Shown here: piece after piece, positions 29,748 through 38,787 of the stretch
Position numbering within the stretch: position 1 is the first letter of the stretch
Layout of the letters: every line of letters starts with the position of its first letter
NCBI GenBank assembly: GCA_027485165.1
Contig: JAIXRN010000075.1
Span: 203,218 to 267,217, forward strand
Direction: 5' to 3'
DNA: 64,000 nucleotides
DNA from: Rubrivivax sp.
Lineage (GTDB): Bacteria > Pseudomonadota > Gammaproteobacteria > Burkholderiales > Burkholderiaceae_C
Notes under the pieces: generated by a model
What the model saw: only the letters and a program-made list of their open reading frames with translations
The model's database searches: none
Told to the model about the DNA's origin: nothing
Program-made: the position numbers and the translations under genes

Positions 29748-31997
29748 CTAAGGCTTCAGGTGCCGCTCAAAGAAAACGTCCATGCTGCGGTACAGGTGCA
29801 GACGCGCCCGTCGCCCAGCGATGCCATGCGCCTTGCCGGGATAGACCAGAACGTCGAAGACCTTGCCCTGGTTCTGCAGCGCTTCGATCAGGCGCAGCGA
29901 ATGCTCGAACAGCACGTTGTCGTCAGCGGTGCCGTGTACCAGCATCAGCGGCTTGTCCAGCAGGGCCGCACGCGCAGGCAGGTTGGCAGCGGCATACGGC
30001 GCGGCGCGGCCACCGTCCGGCATGCCTAGAAAGCGCTCGGTGTAGGCGGTGTCGTAGAGCGTCCAGTCCGTCACCGGGGCCACGGCCACAGCCGCGGCAA
30101 AGGGCGTGTCGGCGTCCAGTAGCGCACGCGCGCCCAGGAACCCGCCGTAGCTCCACCCGAAGAACCCGACGCGGCCCCTGTCGATCTGCGGCAGAAGCGC
30201 CGGCAACTGGCGCACGGCGGCGAACAGGTCGGCAAGCTCGACCTGCCCGAAGGCGCGGTAATGGGCACGGGTGAAGTCGCGGTCACGTAGGCTGGAGCCG
30301 CGCGTGTCGATCATCAGCACACCGTAGCCGCGTTGCTGCCAGTAGGCGATCAGCGCGCTGTCGCCAGACCAGCGCCAGGCCACTGTGCTGGCGTCCGGGC
30401 CGCCGTAGGCCAGCACCAGCAGCGGGCTTTTGGCAGCCGCAGCCCGCGGCGCGAAGTAGAAGGCGTTCAGCACAGACCTGCCGTCGGCCGCCAGCAGGTC
30501 CAGCGCCTGCGGCCCGCCCAGGGTGGCCAGCAGCGGGTCGGGGGCGTCGCCGCGGAGTGCCGTCACACGGTCCCCTGACACAGGCCGCAGTTCCAGCACT
30601 GGCGGCTCACCCCAGGCCGAGCGGACCACCAGAGCCTGGGTACAAGGCTGGTCGGCACTGGCCGAACGCCACTGGCGCAACGCAGCCCCCGCCAGGGGCC
30701 GCGTCGTGCCGGACAGGTCGGTGACGAAGAGTTCGCTGGCCCGGCCCCGATCCGTTGCGCCGCTGAACAGCACCCCTTGGGGGCCGGCACAGACCAGCCG
30801 CGACACCGGCTCGGGCTGGCGTGTCAACGGCGTGCGCGCGCCGGTCTGGCGATCCAGCAGCACCAGCTGCCGCCGGCCAGTGGCTTCGCTGGACCAGAGC
30901 AAACGGCCATCTGCCAGTTCAGCCAGATCGTCATGCACGTCGACCCAGGCAGGGTCTGTTTCCACCGTCACCGCGCGCGGGCCACTGGCGCCGAACTCGG
31001 TCAGGGTGAGCCGGGTCTGGTCACGGGTCAGCCACTGCAGCCACGGCGTCCCGTCCTTGAACCAGCCAGCGCGCGCGATGTACTCGGCCTCGTCAGGCAA
31101 GGGCAGCGGACGGATCGCGCCGCTGGCCAGCTCGATCACGTGAGCGCTGACCTTCGCGTTGTTCTCGCCGGCCGCGGGGTAGCGTTGCTCGACCATGGCG
31201 GTGCGGTCGGCAAACATCAGGGCACGGGTCTTCAGGCCCACTGCCGATTCGTCGACGCGCATAACCAGCAGGCGCTGGCCGTCAGGCGACCACCAGAAGC
31301 CGCGGTGACGCGCGAACTCCTCGGCCGCGATGAATTCGGCCTGACCCCAGTTCACCGTGGCCGAGCCGTCAGGCGTCAGCGCGCGGGCAGCAGCACCCAG
31401 GCTCAGGTCCAGGACCCAGAGCCGGCCCTCGCGCACGAAGGCCACGCGCTGTCCGTCGCTGGAGCAGCGCGGGTCCAGCCTGGGGGCGGCCGCGTCTGGC
31501 GTCAGGCGCTGTGCCTTGGGCGCGCCTTCGCCCAGCCGCACCCGATAAAGGTCGCCTGACAGCGGCATCAGCAAAGCCGAGTCGTCGTTGCCACACCACT
31601 GGTATTCGGTGATGCCGCGCTGGGTGATGCGCCGTCGCTCCAGCGCTGCCCGCTCGGCTTCGGTGATCTGCTGGTCTGCGCCGCCGAGCAGATCGACTGC
31701 CGCCACCAGCTTGCGCGGATCACCGCCAGCCGCAGGCTGCAACCAAAGTTCCAGCTCTTCACTGTCGGCCGCAGAAGGCTTCAGAAAGCTGACCCATCGC
31801 CCGCCGGGCGAGATCTGCGCCTGGCGCGGCAGCCTGCCGGCCAGCGGCGGGTCGCCCGTGATGCGCTCCAGGGACAGCAAGGCCGCATCTGCCTGCGGCG
31901 CCATGACGCTGCCGTGGCGCTGCGCAGGGCCCTGGCCCCAGGCCTGATGGCCAAGCAGACACAGGGCGAGAACGACCGAAACCGAAACGATTTTCAT
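29748..31997 (-). CDS. S9-family serine peptidase (dipeptidyl peptidase IV-like), secreted
   Basis: A 749-residue exported prolyl-oligopeptidase-family enzyme. The signal peptide is MKIVSVSVVLALCLLG..., cleaved near AWGQG. Residues about 90-480 form the beta-propeller (DPPIV_N; for example HRGFWWSPDGQRLLVMRVDE). The C-terminal alpha/beta-hydrolase has nucleophile Ser in GFFGWSYGGFLGA, Asp in HGTADDNVLFEH and His in YPGKAHGIAG. It probably trims dipeptides from proline-containing oligopeptides in the periplasm. Its start is only 12 bp from the divergent cytochrome start, so each promoter must lie inside the other gene. Confidence 0.93.
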   Translation of the reverse strand: MKIVSVSVVLALCLLGHQAWGQGPAQRHGSVMAPQADAALLSLERITGDPPLAGRLPRQAQISPGGRWVSFLKPSAADSEELELWLQPAAGGDPRKLVAAVDLLGGADQQITEAERAALERRRITQRGITEYQWCGNDDSALLMPLSGDLYRVRLGEGAPKAQRLTPDAAAPRLDPRCSSDGQRVAFVREGRLWVLDLSLGAAARALTPDGSATVNWGQAEFIAAEEFARHRGFWWSPDGQRLLVMRVDESAVGLKTRALMFADRTAMVEQRYPAAGENNAKVSAHVIELASGAIRPLPLPDEAEYIARAGWFKDGTPWLQWLTRDQTRLTLTEFGASGPRAVTVETDPAWVDVHDDLAELADGRLLWSSEATGRRQLVLLDRQTGARTPLTRQPEPVSRLVCAGPQGVLFSGATDRGRASELFVTDLSGTTRPLAGAALRQWRSASADQPCTQALVVRSAWGEPPVLELRPVSGDRVTALRGDAPDPLLATLGGPQALDLLAADGRSVLNAFYFAPRAAAAKSPLLVLAYGGPDASTVAWRWSGDSALIAYWQQRGYGVLMIDTRGSSLRDRDFTRAHYRAFGQVELADLFAAVRQLPALLPQIDRGRVGFFGWSYGGFLGARALLDADTPFAAAVAVAPVTDWTLYDTAYTERFLGMPDGGRAAPYAAANLPARAALLDKPLMLVHGTADDNVLFEHSLRLIEALQNQGKVFDVLVYPGKAHGIAGRRARLHLYRSMDVFFERHLKP

Positions 31998-32009
31998 GCG
32001 GAGATGCTA

Positions 32010-32660
32010 ATGAGCCGGCCGCACCGCTACCACAGGGCTTCATCAACCGGGATAGGGGTGTCGCCCCCCTGGCTGTTCTGGATCATCGCGGCCAACTTGC
32101 TGGTGCTGGTGGGACTGGCCTTCGCCTACCCGCACCTGATGGTCAGCCCAGGGCCGGTGGTGGCGGCGCACGCCGAGGTGGGCACCGACTGCTTCGCCTG
32201 CCACAAGCCCTGGCGCGGCGCGGCCGCCACGTTGTGCATCGAGTGCCACGCGCTGCCGGACATCGGCCTGCGCACGACGAAAGGCGTTGCCATCGTTTCG
32301 AGCTCCACGCAGCCGCGCCTGAAGACGTCGTTCCACCAGGATCTGATCGAGCAGGACTGCATGGCCTACCACACGGACCACCGCAGTCCACGGCTGGCGC
32401 AGCAGAGCCGCAAGTCCTTCTCGCACGCGCTGCTGCGCCCCGCCGTGCAGAAGCAGTGCGAGAGCTGCCACAAGGGCAGCGACTACAGCGCCTTCACCTG
32501 CTACGGCTGCCACGAGCACACGCCAGCCAACATCCGGGCGGAGCACGAGGAGGAAGGAATCCGAGACTTCGAGAACTGCGTCGAATGCCACCGTGATCCC
32601 GGTGTGGAACCACAGAAGTCAGGCAGGAAAGGGGAAGGCGGCGGACGCAAGAAGGACTGA
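32010..32660 (+). CDS. Membrane-anchored multiheme c-type cytochrome with one degenerate haem site
   Basis: A 216-residue cytochrome. ATG 32010 follows CGGAG; an N-terminal membrane helix (PPWLFWIIAANLLVLVGLAF, about 19-38) anchors it. Haem motifs are CFACH (61-65), CIECH (76-80), CESCH (150-154), CYGCH (164-168) and CVECH (190-194). At 117-121 the sequence is CMAYH, a CxxCH site in which the second cysteine codon reads TAC instead of TGC. That leaves five canonical haem sites. A Lys/Gly-rich tail ends it. It resembles class III/NapC-associated cytochromes in style, but no redox partner gene is adjacent. Expected role: periplasmic electron transfer. Confidence 0.85.
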   Translation: MSRPHRYHRASSTGIGVSPPWLFWIIAANLLVLVGLAFAYPHLMVSPGPVVAAHAEVGTDCFACHKPWRGAAATLCIECHALPDIGLRTTKGVAIVSSSTQPRLKTSFHQDLIEQDCMAYHTDHRSPRLAQQSRKSFSHALLRPAVQKQCESCHKGSDYSAFTCYGCHEHTPANIRAEHEEEGIRDFENCVECHRDPGVEPQKSGRKGEGGGRKKD

Positions 32661-32838
32661 GCGGTGCGGCAGAGCCTGCGGGGCCGTCAGAACGCTGGCC
32701 GGATCTGCTGTCGACTTCTGTCGAATAGGCCACTTCATGGGGTGGGAACAGCACTGACGATGGGTGCTGGGGGGTGCTGCGGAGACCAGCACACCGGGGC
32801 GCCATGCCAGCCGCATCAGCTGGGCGAGGCCGCTCACT

Positions 32839-35739
32839 TCAGACCGGCTGTTCAGCCAGCCAGCGTGATTCGATGCGGCATCGAACGTCCACCAGGCCGC
32901 GCGCAGCCAGCCCGGCCTGGTCGTGCCGCGCCTGCGCCACCAGGGGGGCCAGCAGACCTGCATCGGCCATCGGCGCCTGGGCCAGGCGTACCAGCAACTG
33001 CCAGGCACGTACGGCCTCGATCGCGTCCCGCGGGTCGCGCAGCGACCGCATGGCCTGCAACCGGTCCTGCGCCTGCTGCGCAGCCTGCTGCCATGCCGCG
33101 ATGCGGCCCTGGGCGGCGGCCAGGTAGGCCTGCGCGATGTGCACGTTGGCTTCCAGTTCGGCGTCCAGCGCGCCCGTGTTCTGCCCCAGATCGAGCAGCG
33201 GCAGGTTGGCTTCCAGGCGCTGCACCGCGCGCGCTGCCGCTTCCAGGGTTCCCGCGCGTACCCAGGAAACGACCTGCACCGAATCCATCCAGACGTGCTG
33301 CCACAGCCGGTGGTGCCGCTCGTCGGCCACCTGCAGCGGCGGGATCGTCTGCATCGCATGCTCGTACAGCGCGGCACCCTCGCTGGCCCGGCTGCGATGC
33401 ACGCAAAGGTCCAGTGCTGTCTGCACCGAAGCAATATATTGCCCCTGCACCTGTTCGTCGCTGGCGTCTTCGCGCAAGCGCTGGCCAGCGTGGGCCAGGG
33501 CACGCTGAACTGCCACATCCGCTTCGTCGTAGCGACCCGCAGCGCGCAGGGTGACGGCTTCGCGAACGCTGGCAGGCACGCAATCGGTGGCCCACACGGT
33601 GGCGCCGCGCGGCAGGCCGCGCAGCTGTTCCAGCACCTGGTAAGCCGCACGTTCCAGCGCCACGGACTCGTCGAGCCGGCCAGAGATGGCGACAAACCCC
33701 GCCTGCATGCGCAAGCTGTAGGCACGCATCTGCTGCGCCTTGGCCTGCCCGGGCGCCCATTGCACCAGCTGCTGGCTGCAGGCCAGGGCCGGGTCGACGT
33801 GCCGGAGCGCGGCGTCCAGGTCTTTCATGCCGTGGATGCGCACCACGGGATAGGCGTGGTCGGCGACCTGTACCAGCGTGATGGATTCCAGCACGCGCCA
33901 GCCCATGTCGTCCAGCGCCAGGGCGGCCGCCCGCATGGCGTGGTGCGCTGCGCGTTCGATGCTGTCCAGCCCCTGGGGTGCGCGCTTCAATGCGCGCATC
34001 ACGGCCGCCAGCCCGTGCAGCGCGGTCGCCATCGCCCCATGCCAGGCGGCGTTGTCCTGGTGGCGTGGCGCCAGGGGCTGCAGCACCTGCAGGGCGCGCT
34101 CGTAGTTGAGCAGGGCGCGCGGCACGTTGCCCAGGTTGGGGGTGAATTGGTGCCCCTCCAGCCGCGCCAGGCGCGATAGGGCCTGCGCCAGGTCCAGCCG
34201 TTCGTCATCGCTCAGCTGGCCATAGGCGGCCTGCTGTTCCAGCGACTGCGCAGCGGTATGAACCAGCTGGCGCCGGCCTTCGGTCAAGCCGTTTTCGAGC
34301 GCGTCGTTGACGTCGAACACCATGCTGTTGGCCAGGCGACGCAGTTCGCCCAGGTGGCGCGTGGCTTCGTCGCGCGAACGCGCGGCCTCGTCACGTGCCA
34401 GCTGCGCGCGGCGCGCCTGCACCAGGGCCAGCACCAGCCCCGCACTGAGCCCCAGCGCCCCCAGGGCCAGCGCCACGCGCCCCTGGAAGATCGTGGCGGC
34501 CAGGCCTGTCAGCAGCCCCAGGCCACCCACGCCGGCCGCCAGCGCGGCCGCACGGTGGCGCCTGAGCCCCTTGACCAGCACATAGCCGACGCTCGCCGCG
34601 CGTGCGCTGACCGGCCGCCCTTCGAGAAAGGCCGTGACGTCGGCGGCCAGCGCATCGACGCTGGCGTAGCGCTGCTCGGGCGCCTTTTCCAGCGCCTTGA
34701 GCAAGATGTTGTCGAGGTCGCCTTCGAGCTTGCGGCGCGTCTGCAGCCAGTGCGGGTCGGGCACCTCGCTGCTGGGCAGGCGGCTGGGGCGGATGGGCAC
34801 ATCGGAAAGCACGCTGCGCGCGGCGTCCTGCGGCGTGGTGGCCTTGCGACCGGTGGGCCGCGTACCCGTCAGCATCTGGTACAGCAGCACGCCCAGGCTG
34901 TAGATGTCGGTGGCGGTGCTGACGGGCTCGCCGCGTATCTGTTCCGGGCTGGCGTAGCGCGGGGTGTAGGGGCGCACGCCGCCCACGGTGGTGTGGCCAT
35001 CGCTGCCGGTGCCTTCCAGCGGGTCGATGGCCTTGGCGATGCCGAAGTCCAGCAGCTTGACCTGGCCTTCGCCATCAACCAGCACGTTGCCGGGCTTCAG
35101 GTCGCGGTGCACCAGCAGGTTGCGGTGGGCATAGGCCACCGCATCGGCCAGCTGCAGGAACAGGCGCAGGCGCTGCAGCAGGGGCTGGCCGCGCACGGCT
35201 TCGTCGATGGTGCGGCCATCGACGAATTCCAGCACGAAGTAAGGCAGACCTTCAGGGCTGGCGCCAGCGTCCAGCAGGCGCGCGATGTGGGGGTGGCTCA
35301 GCCGCGCCAGCGCTTGCCGTTCCAGCGCGAAGCGCTGCAACACGGCCGCGCTGTCCATGCCCCGTTTCAGCAGCTTCACCGCGGCGCGGCCTTCATAGCT
35401 GCCGTCGGCCCGGCGCGCTTCGAAGACCTCACCCATGCCCCCGGCGCCCACGGCCCGAACGATCTGCCAGGCCCCCAGCCGCTGGCCGACGCGCTGTGCC
35501 AGCGGGGCCGGCTCGGCAACCGGCGCGCCACTGGCCAGCTGCTGTGCGGCGCTGGCAGACATGAAGCTGCGGGTGGCGCTGGCGCTGTCGTAGTGCGCCA
35601 GCAAACTGCGGACTTCGGCCAGGTCGGCAGCAGCCAGTGCAGACGCCTGCAGCAAGGCTGCGCGCTGCGCCGGGGGCAAGTCGACAGCAGCGTCGAACAG
35701 CGCCTTGATCTGGGTCCAGGGGGGCGGTCGGCTGGTCAT
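32839..35739 (-). CDS. Transmembrane Ser/Thr protein kinase (Hanks type) with helical sensor region
   Basis: A 966-residue kinase. The catalytic domain spans about residues 92-370: glycine loop VGAGGMGEVFEA, Lys122 in AAVKLLKRG, catalytic loop HRDLKPGN (211-218), DFGIAK (231-236) and YASPEQIRG. A hydrophobic segment around 400-440 (AAALAAGVGGLGLLTGLAAT) is the likely membrane anchor. It is followed by a long alpha-helical, TPR-like C-terminal half (about 460-966). This is the layout of proteobacterial serine/threonine kinases with extracytoplasmic TPR-like sensors. It has no phosphatase or sigma-factor partner beside it; the ECF sigma that often precedes such kinases is absent. Confidence 0.92.
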   Translation of the reverse strand: MTSRPPPWTQIKALFDAAVDLPPAQRAALLQASALAAADLAEVRSLLAHYDSASATRSFMSASAAQQLASGAPVAEPAPLAQRVGQRLGAWQIVRAVGAGGMGEVFEARRADGSYEGRAAVKLLKRGMDSAAVLQRFALERQALARLSHPHIARLLDAGASPEGLPYFVLEFVDGRTIDEAVRGQPLLQRLRLFLQLADAVAYAHRNLLVHRDLKPGNVLVDGEGQVKLLDFGIAKAIDPLEGTGSDGHTTVGGVRPYTPRYASPEQIRGEPVSTATDIYSLGVLLYQMLTGTRPTGRKATTPQDAARSVLSDVPIRPSRLPSSEVPDPHWLQTRRKLEGDLDNILLKALEKAPEQRYASVDALAADVTAFLEGRPVSARAASVGYVLVKGLRRHRAAALAAGVGGLGLLTGLAATIFQGRVALALGALGLSAGLVLALVQARRAQLARDEAARSRDEATRHLGELRRLANSMVFDVNDALENGLTEGRRQLVHTAAQSLEQQAAYGQLSDDERLDLAQALSRLARLEGHQFTPNLGNVPRALLNYERALQVLQPLAPRHQDNAAWHGAMATALHGLAAVMRALKRAPQGLDSIERAAHHAMRAAALALDDMGWRVLESITLVQVADHAYPVVRIHGMKDLDAALRHVDPALACSQQLVQWAPGQAKAQQMRAYSLRMQAGFVAISGRLDESVALERAAYQVLEQLRGLPRGATVWATDCVPASVREAVTLRAAGRYDEADVAVQRALAHAGQRLREDASDEQVQGQYIASVQTALDLCVHRSRASEGAALYEHAMQTIPPLQVADERHHRLWQHVWMDSVQVVSWVRAGTLEAAARAVQRLEANLPLLDLGQNTGALDAELEANVHIAQAYLAAAQGRIAAWQQAAQQAQDRLQAMRSLRDPRDAIEAVRAWQLLVRLAQAPMADAGLLAPLVAQARHDQAGLAARGLVDVRCRIESRWLAEQPV

Positions 35740-35812
35740 GCGCGTCAGGGGTCGCAGCGGGCGACTGGGCTCGTGTTGACTTCACCCTGCCATTCGCACC
35801 GCAACAGCTGGG

Positions 35813-36166
35813 CTACATCCTGTTGTTGATCTTCCCGCAGAGATCGCACCGAGAGTTGAAACATCTGGGCTTCGCTTCGGCGCAGGGCTGCTTCAAGCCG
35901 GTGTTTTTGCAAACATGGGTGCCCGGATCCTTCGGGGGAACGATCTTGGTTCGAAACTCAAGTTCATCCAATTCGCGCTGCATGCTTTCGATGGCTCTTT
36001 CAGCCGCCTGCAGCAGCGCCAGGTTCAACTGCGTGCCTGAATGCTCTGCGGCACTCAGCTTGGCTTGCAAGTCCGCCACCATGGCATCGAGCTTCGCCTT
36101 CTTGTCGGCGATGGCCGCCATACGGGCAGCTTCTTGTTCAGGGGTTTCCCTTCTGGTGGTGGCCAT
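35813..36166 (-). CDS. Small coiled-coil protein with C-terminal cysteine cluster
   Basis: A protein of 117 residues when started at ATG 36166, which has AGAGG six bases upstream; an ATG two codons earlier (36172) is also possible. Residues 10-75 are a charged coiled coil (KKAKLDAMVADLQAKLSAAE and AERAIESMQRELDELEF). The tail holds four or five cysteines (HVCKNTGLKQPC ... PRCFNSRCDLCGKINN), arranged like a small zinc-binding ribbon. I do not recognise the family. The reading frame, ribosome site and composition look real. Confidence 0.55.
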   Translation of the reverse strand: MATTRRETPEQEAARMAAIADKKAKLDAMVADLQAKLSAAEHSGTQLNLALLQAAERAIESMQRELDELEFRTKIVPPKDPGTHVCKNTGLKQPCAEAKPRCFNSRCDLCGKINNRM

Positions 36167-36410
36167 CGACATCCTCTGTTGCGCACCCCGGATGAAAGAC
36201 AGGTCGCCCCACCATTGTCGTCACGAGCTGACGAGGGCGACTGTCGCTTTAGAGGTCAATTGTCGAAGCAAGCTGCTGTTCACTCCAAGCCGGTCAACCC
36301 GATCGGGGGTCGAGTGTCAGCAAAGACGCGTCGATTTCGCTTACTGGACCCGCCAACGGCCCTTGGCAGTCATTCGCTGGGTTGCCTTCGGCGTGCCGAC
36401 AGTGTCCCCG

Positions 36411-36540
36411 GGTCTGCGGCAGTCGGGTGGCCCCTTCCGCTCATGTCCCCCGCCAGCGCGTCGCAGGCCAACGGTCTTGCAGGCCACTGCGCTGGCTCCT
36501 CCTTGACTTCGCTCCAGGGGCCACCCGACTGCCGCAGACC
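36411..36540. repeat. Stem-loop repeat element, copy A
   Basis: A 130-bp element bounded by a perfect 24-bp inverted repeat (36411-36434 and 36517-36540; left arm starts GGTCTGCGGCAGTCGG). Inside are conserved arms (TTCCGCTCATGTCCCCCGCC and GGCTCCTCCTTGACTTCGCT), a second inverted pair GCCAGCGC/GCGCTGGC, and a variable centre. Copy B lies in opposite orientation 93 bp away. A GGCAACA/TGTTGCC pair sits between the copies, immediately outside the facing arms. Confidence 0.85.
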
Positions 36541-36633
36541 GGCAACATGGTGCCGCGCGACCGGCTGCACGGCGGCGTGTTTGCCTTGCCGCGAGAAGCC
36601 TGCGCGCCACCGCTGGCGTGCGGCTCTGTTGCC

Positions 36634-36763
36634 GGGCTGCGGGGCTTGGGTGGCCCCTGGAGCGAAGTCAAGGAGGAGCCAGCGCGGTGCCGAACAGAAC
36701 GGTTAGCCCGCGACGCGCTGGCGGGGGACATGAGCGGAAGGGGCCACCCAAGCCCCGCAGCCC
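36634..36763. repeat. Stem-loop repeat element, copy B (inverted)
   Basis: The same 130-bp size and internal arms as copy A, but in reverse orientation. The perfect 24-bp terminal inverted repeat is at 36634-36657 and 36740-36763. Its arm differs from copy A at five positions (left arm starts GGGCTGCGGGGCTTGG), yet pairs perfectly with its own partner, so the stem has changed in a compensatory way. Confidence 0.85.
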
Positions 36764-37364
36764 CAAGGACCAAGCTGACGAGCCGAAGGGTCCAAGCGAA
36801 CGACCGGAAAGGGCCGTTCGCCGACCCTTACGAACGACCGCTGACCGGCATCAGTTCTTCTTTTGGTGGTTGTGAAGAGTCCAAACATCTCATGATGAGG
36901 AATCGCCCCGCCAGACTTTTTTTGTGCGGGTCAGGGCTGAAGCTCGTAATGAGGTCCGTCGAGGTGCAGTCGTGGTCCAGGGCTGCAGCATCGACCAGCG
37001 TGTGGAGGGTACCGATACGGTTCATCGAGGCGGGGAGCCGAACTCAGGTCCCCGTCCTGAACTGGGGCCCTTCTGAGCTTGCAAGGGGTACATCGGCACC
37101 CGCTGCAACCTTGCCATGTCTCGGTGACGAAGCCGCCAAACCCAAGACGTTGATTGATCCGCCACCGTCAACGCTCAGATTGAACTGCCAAGTTGGCAGC
37201 CCACTGACAGCTCTGACAGCGAGATGCAGGCATTGTCCGCTCGCTGGCTAACCGTGGATTCCTAACTTGATGATTTAAAGGGACTTTTTCCACGAGACCT
37301 TTTGGCACGCATCTTGAGACTTTCCGTTGACCGTGCCCTACCGGCATCGCGCAAGGACCCCAAG

Positions 37365-38777
37365 ATGTTCGACTTTCCCGAAGCCCTGCTGCTGGCTCGC
37401 ATCCAGTTCGCGTTCACCGTCAGTTTCCACTTTCTGTTCCCAGCCATCACCATCGGCCTGGCCAGCTACCTGGCCGTGCTGGAAGGCCTGTGGCTGAAGA
37501 CCGGTCGCGAGCACTACATGGACTTGTTCCGCTACTGGATCAAGATCTTTGCGCTGGTGTTCGGCATGGGCGTGGTTTCGGGCATCGTCATGTCCTACCA
37601 GTTCGGCACCAACTGGGCGGTATTCAGCGACAAGGCTGGGCCCATCATCGGCCCGCTGATGGCCTACGAGGTGCTGACGGCTTTCTTCCTGGAAGCCGGC
37701 TTCCTGGGCGTGATGCTCTTCGGCATGAACCGCGTGGGCAAGAAGCTGCACTTCATGGCCACACTGATGGTGGCACTCGGCACCTTCGTTTCGGCCTTCT
37801 GGATCCTGTCGGTGAACAGCTGGATGCAAACGCCCGCCGGCTACGCGATGAACGCCAACGGGCAGTTCATCTCTGCTGGTAGCTGGCTGGCCATCATCTT
37901 CAACCCGAGCTTTCCGTACCGCTTGGTGCATACCTTGTCGGCGGCCTACCTGACGACTGCCTTCATCGTGGGCGCGGTGGGCGCCTGGCACCTGTTGAAG
38001 GACAACCGCAACCCGCGTGCGCGCCTGATGTTCTCGATGGCGATGTGGATGGCTGCCATCGTGGCACCGCTGCAGATCGTGCTGGGCGACATGCACGGCC
38101 TGAACACGCTGGAACACCAGCCCGCCAAAGTCATGGCCATGGAAGGCCATTACCAAAGCCACCCGGAAGGCGCGCCGCTCATCCTGTTCGGCATCCCGAA
38201 CAGCGCCGAGAACCGGGTGGACTACGCGATCCAGATCCCCAAGGCCTCGTCGCTCATCTTGAAGCACGACGCCAACGCACCGCTGGCCGGGCTGGACAGC
38301 CTGCCTGCTGCCGACCGCCCGCCCGTAGGCATCGTGTTCTGGGCTTTCCGCATCATGGTGGGCCTGGGCATGTTGATGGCGCTGCTGGGCATGCTCAGCC
38401 TGTGGGCGCGCTGGCGCGGCAACCTGCACAGCTGGCGCGGCCTGCACCGCTTTGCGCTGGTGATGGGCCCCTCGGGCCTGGTGGCCGTGCTGGCGGGCTG
38501 GATCACCACCGAAGTCGGCCGCCAGCCCTGGACCATCCACGGCCTGCTGCGCACGGCTGAATCGGCGTCGCCGCTGGCGGCACCGGCCGTGGCCGCTTCG
38601 CTGATGGCCTTCGTGGTCATGTACTTCGCGGTTTTCGGCGCCGGGGTCATCTACATCCTGAAGCTGATGGCCAAGCCCCCGATGCAGCACGAAGCCTCGC
38701 CGCCCAACATCCCCGAGCGCGCTGCAGGCACCACGCCCGTCGTGGCCCTGCGCCCCAGCGTCCTGACGGCAGATTGA
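37365..38777 (+). CDS. cydA: Cytochrome bd-type quinol oxidase subunit I
   Basis: A 470-residue terminal oxidase subunit that oxidises quinol and reduces oxygen in the inner membrane. ATG 37365 follows AAGGA and starts MFDFPEALLLARIQFAFTVS, the typical CydA N-terminus with a haem-ligand His in SFHFLFPAITIG. Further landmarks are the second His in YRLVHTLSAAYLTTAF, NTLEHQPAKVMAMEGHY, and the quinol-site GWITTEVGRQPWTIHGLLR. The Q-loop is short, as in the cyanide-insensitive (CIO) group. It is followed by subunit II and a DUF2474 gene. Confidence 0.95.
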   Translation: MFDFPEALLLARIQFAFTVSFHFLFPAITIGLASYLAVLEGLWLKTGREHYMDLFRYWIKIFALVFGMGVVSGIVMSYQFGTNWAVFSDKAGPIIGPLMAYEVLTAFFLEAGFLGVMLFGMNRVGKKLHFMATLMVALGTFVSAFWILSVNSWMQTPAGYAMNANGQFISAGSWLAIIFNPSFPYRLVHTLSAAYLTTAFIVGAVGAWHLLKDNRNPRARLMFSMAMWMAAIVAPLQIVLGDMHGLNTLEHQPAKVMAMEGHYQSHPEGAPLILFGIPNSAENRVDYAIQIPKASSLILKHDANAPLAGLDSLPAADRPPVGIVFWAFRIMVGLGMLMALLGMLSLWARWRGNLHSWRGLHRFALVMGPSGLVAVLAGWITTEVGRQPWTIHGLLRTAESASPLAAPAVAASLMAFVVMYFAVFGAGVIYILKLMAKPPMQHEASPPNIPERAAGTTPVVALRPSVLTAD

Positions 38778-38787
38778 GGGCCACGCC

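Larger units (their letters stand above)
36167..37364. other. Gene-poor 1.2-kb region
   Basis: No convincing gene was found in this stretch; the open frames across it are low-quality. It holds the paired stem-loop repeat at 36411-36763. After about 36880 the base composition is less GC-rich than the neighbours (for example the AT-richer run around 37255-37300), and the upstream promoter of the bd-oxidase operon must lie there. I saw no clear FNR or ArcA box, tRNA or transposase remnant. Confidence 0.5.

Noticed and set aside
36382..37251. 289-codon open frame across the stem-loop repeats
   Set aside because: It reads through both inverted repeats and has no domain; the frame is a by-product of the GC-rich repeats.
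37149..37285. Possible FNR-type boxes (TTGAT...) upstream of cydA
   Set aside because: The TTGAT half-sites lack an ATCAA partner at the required spacing.
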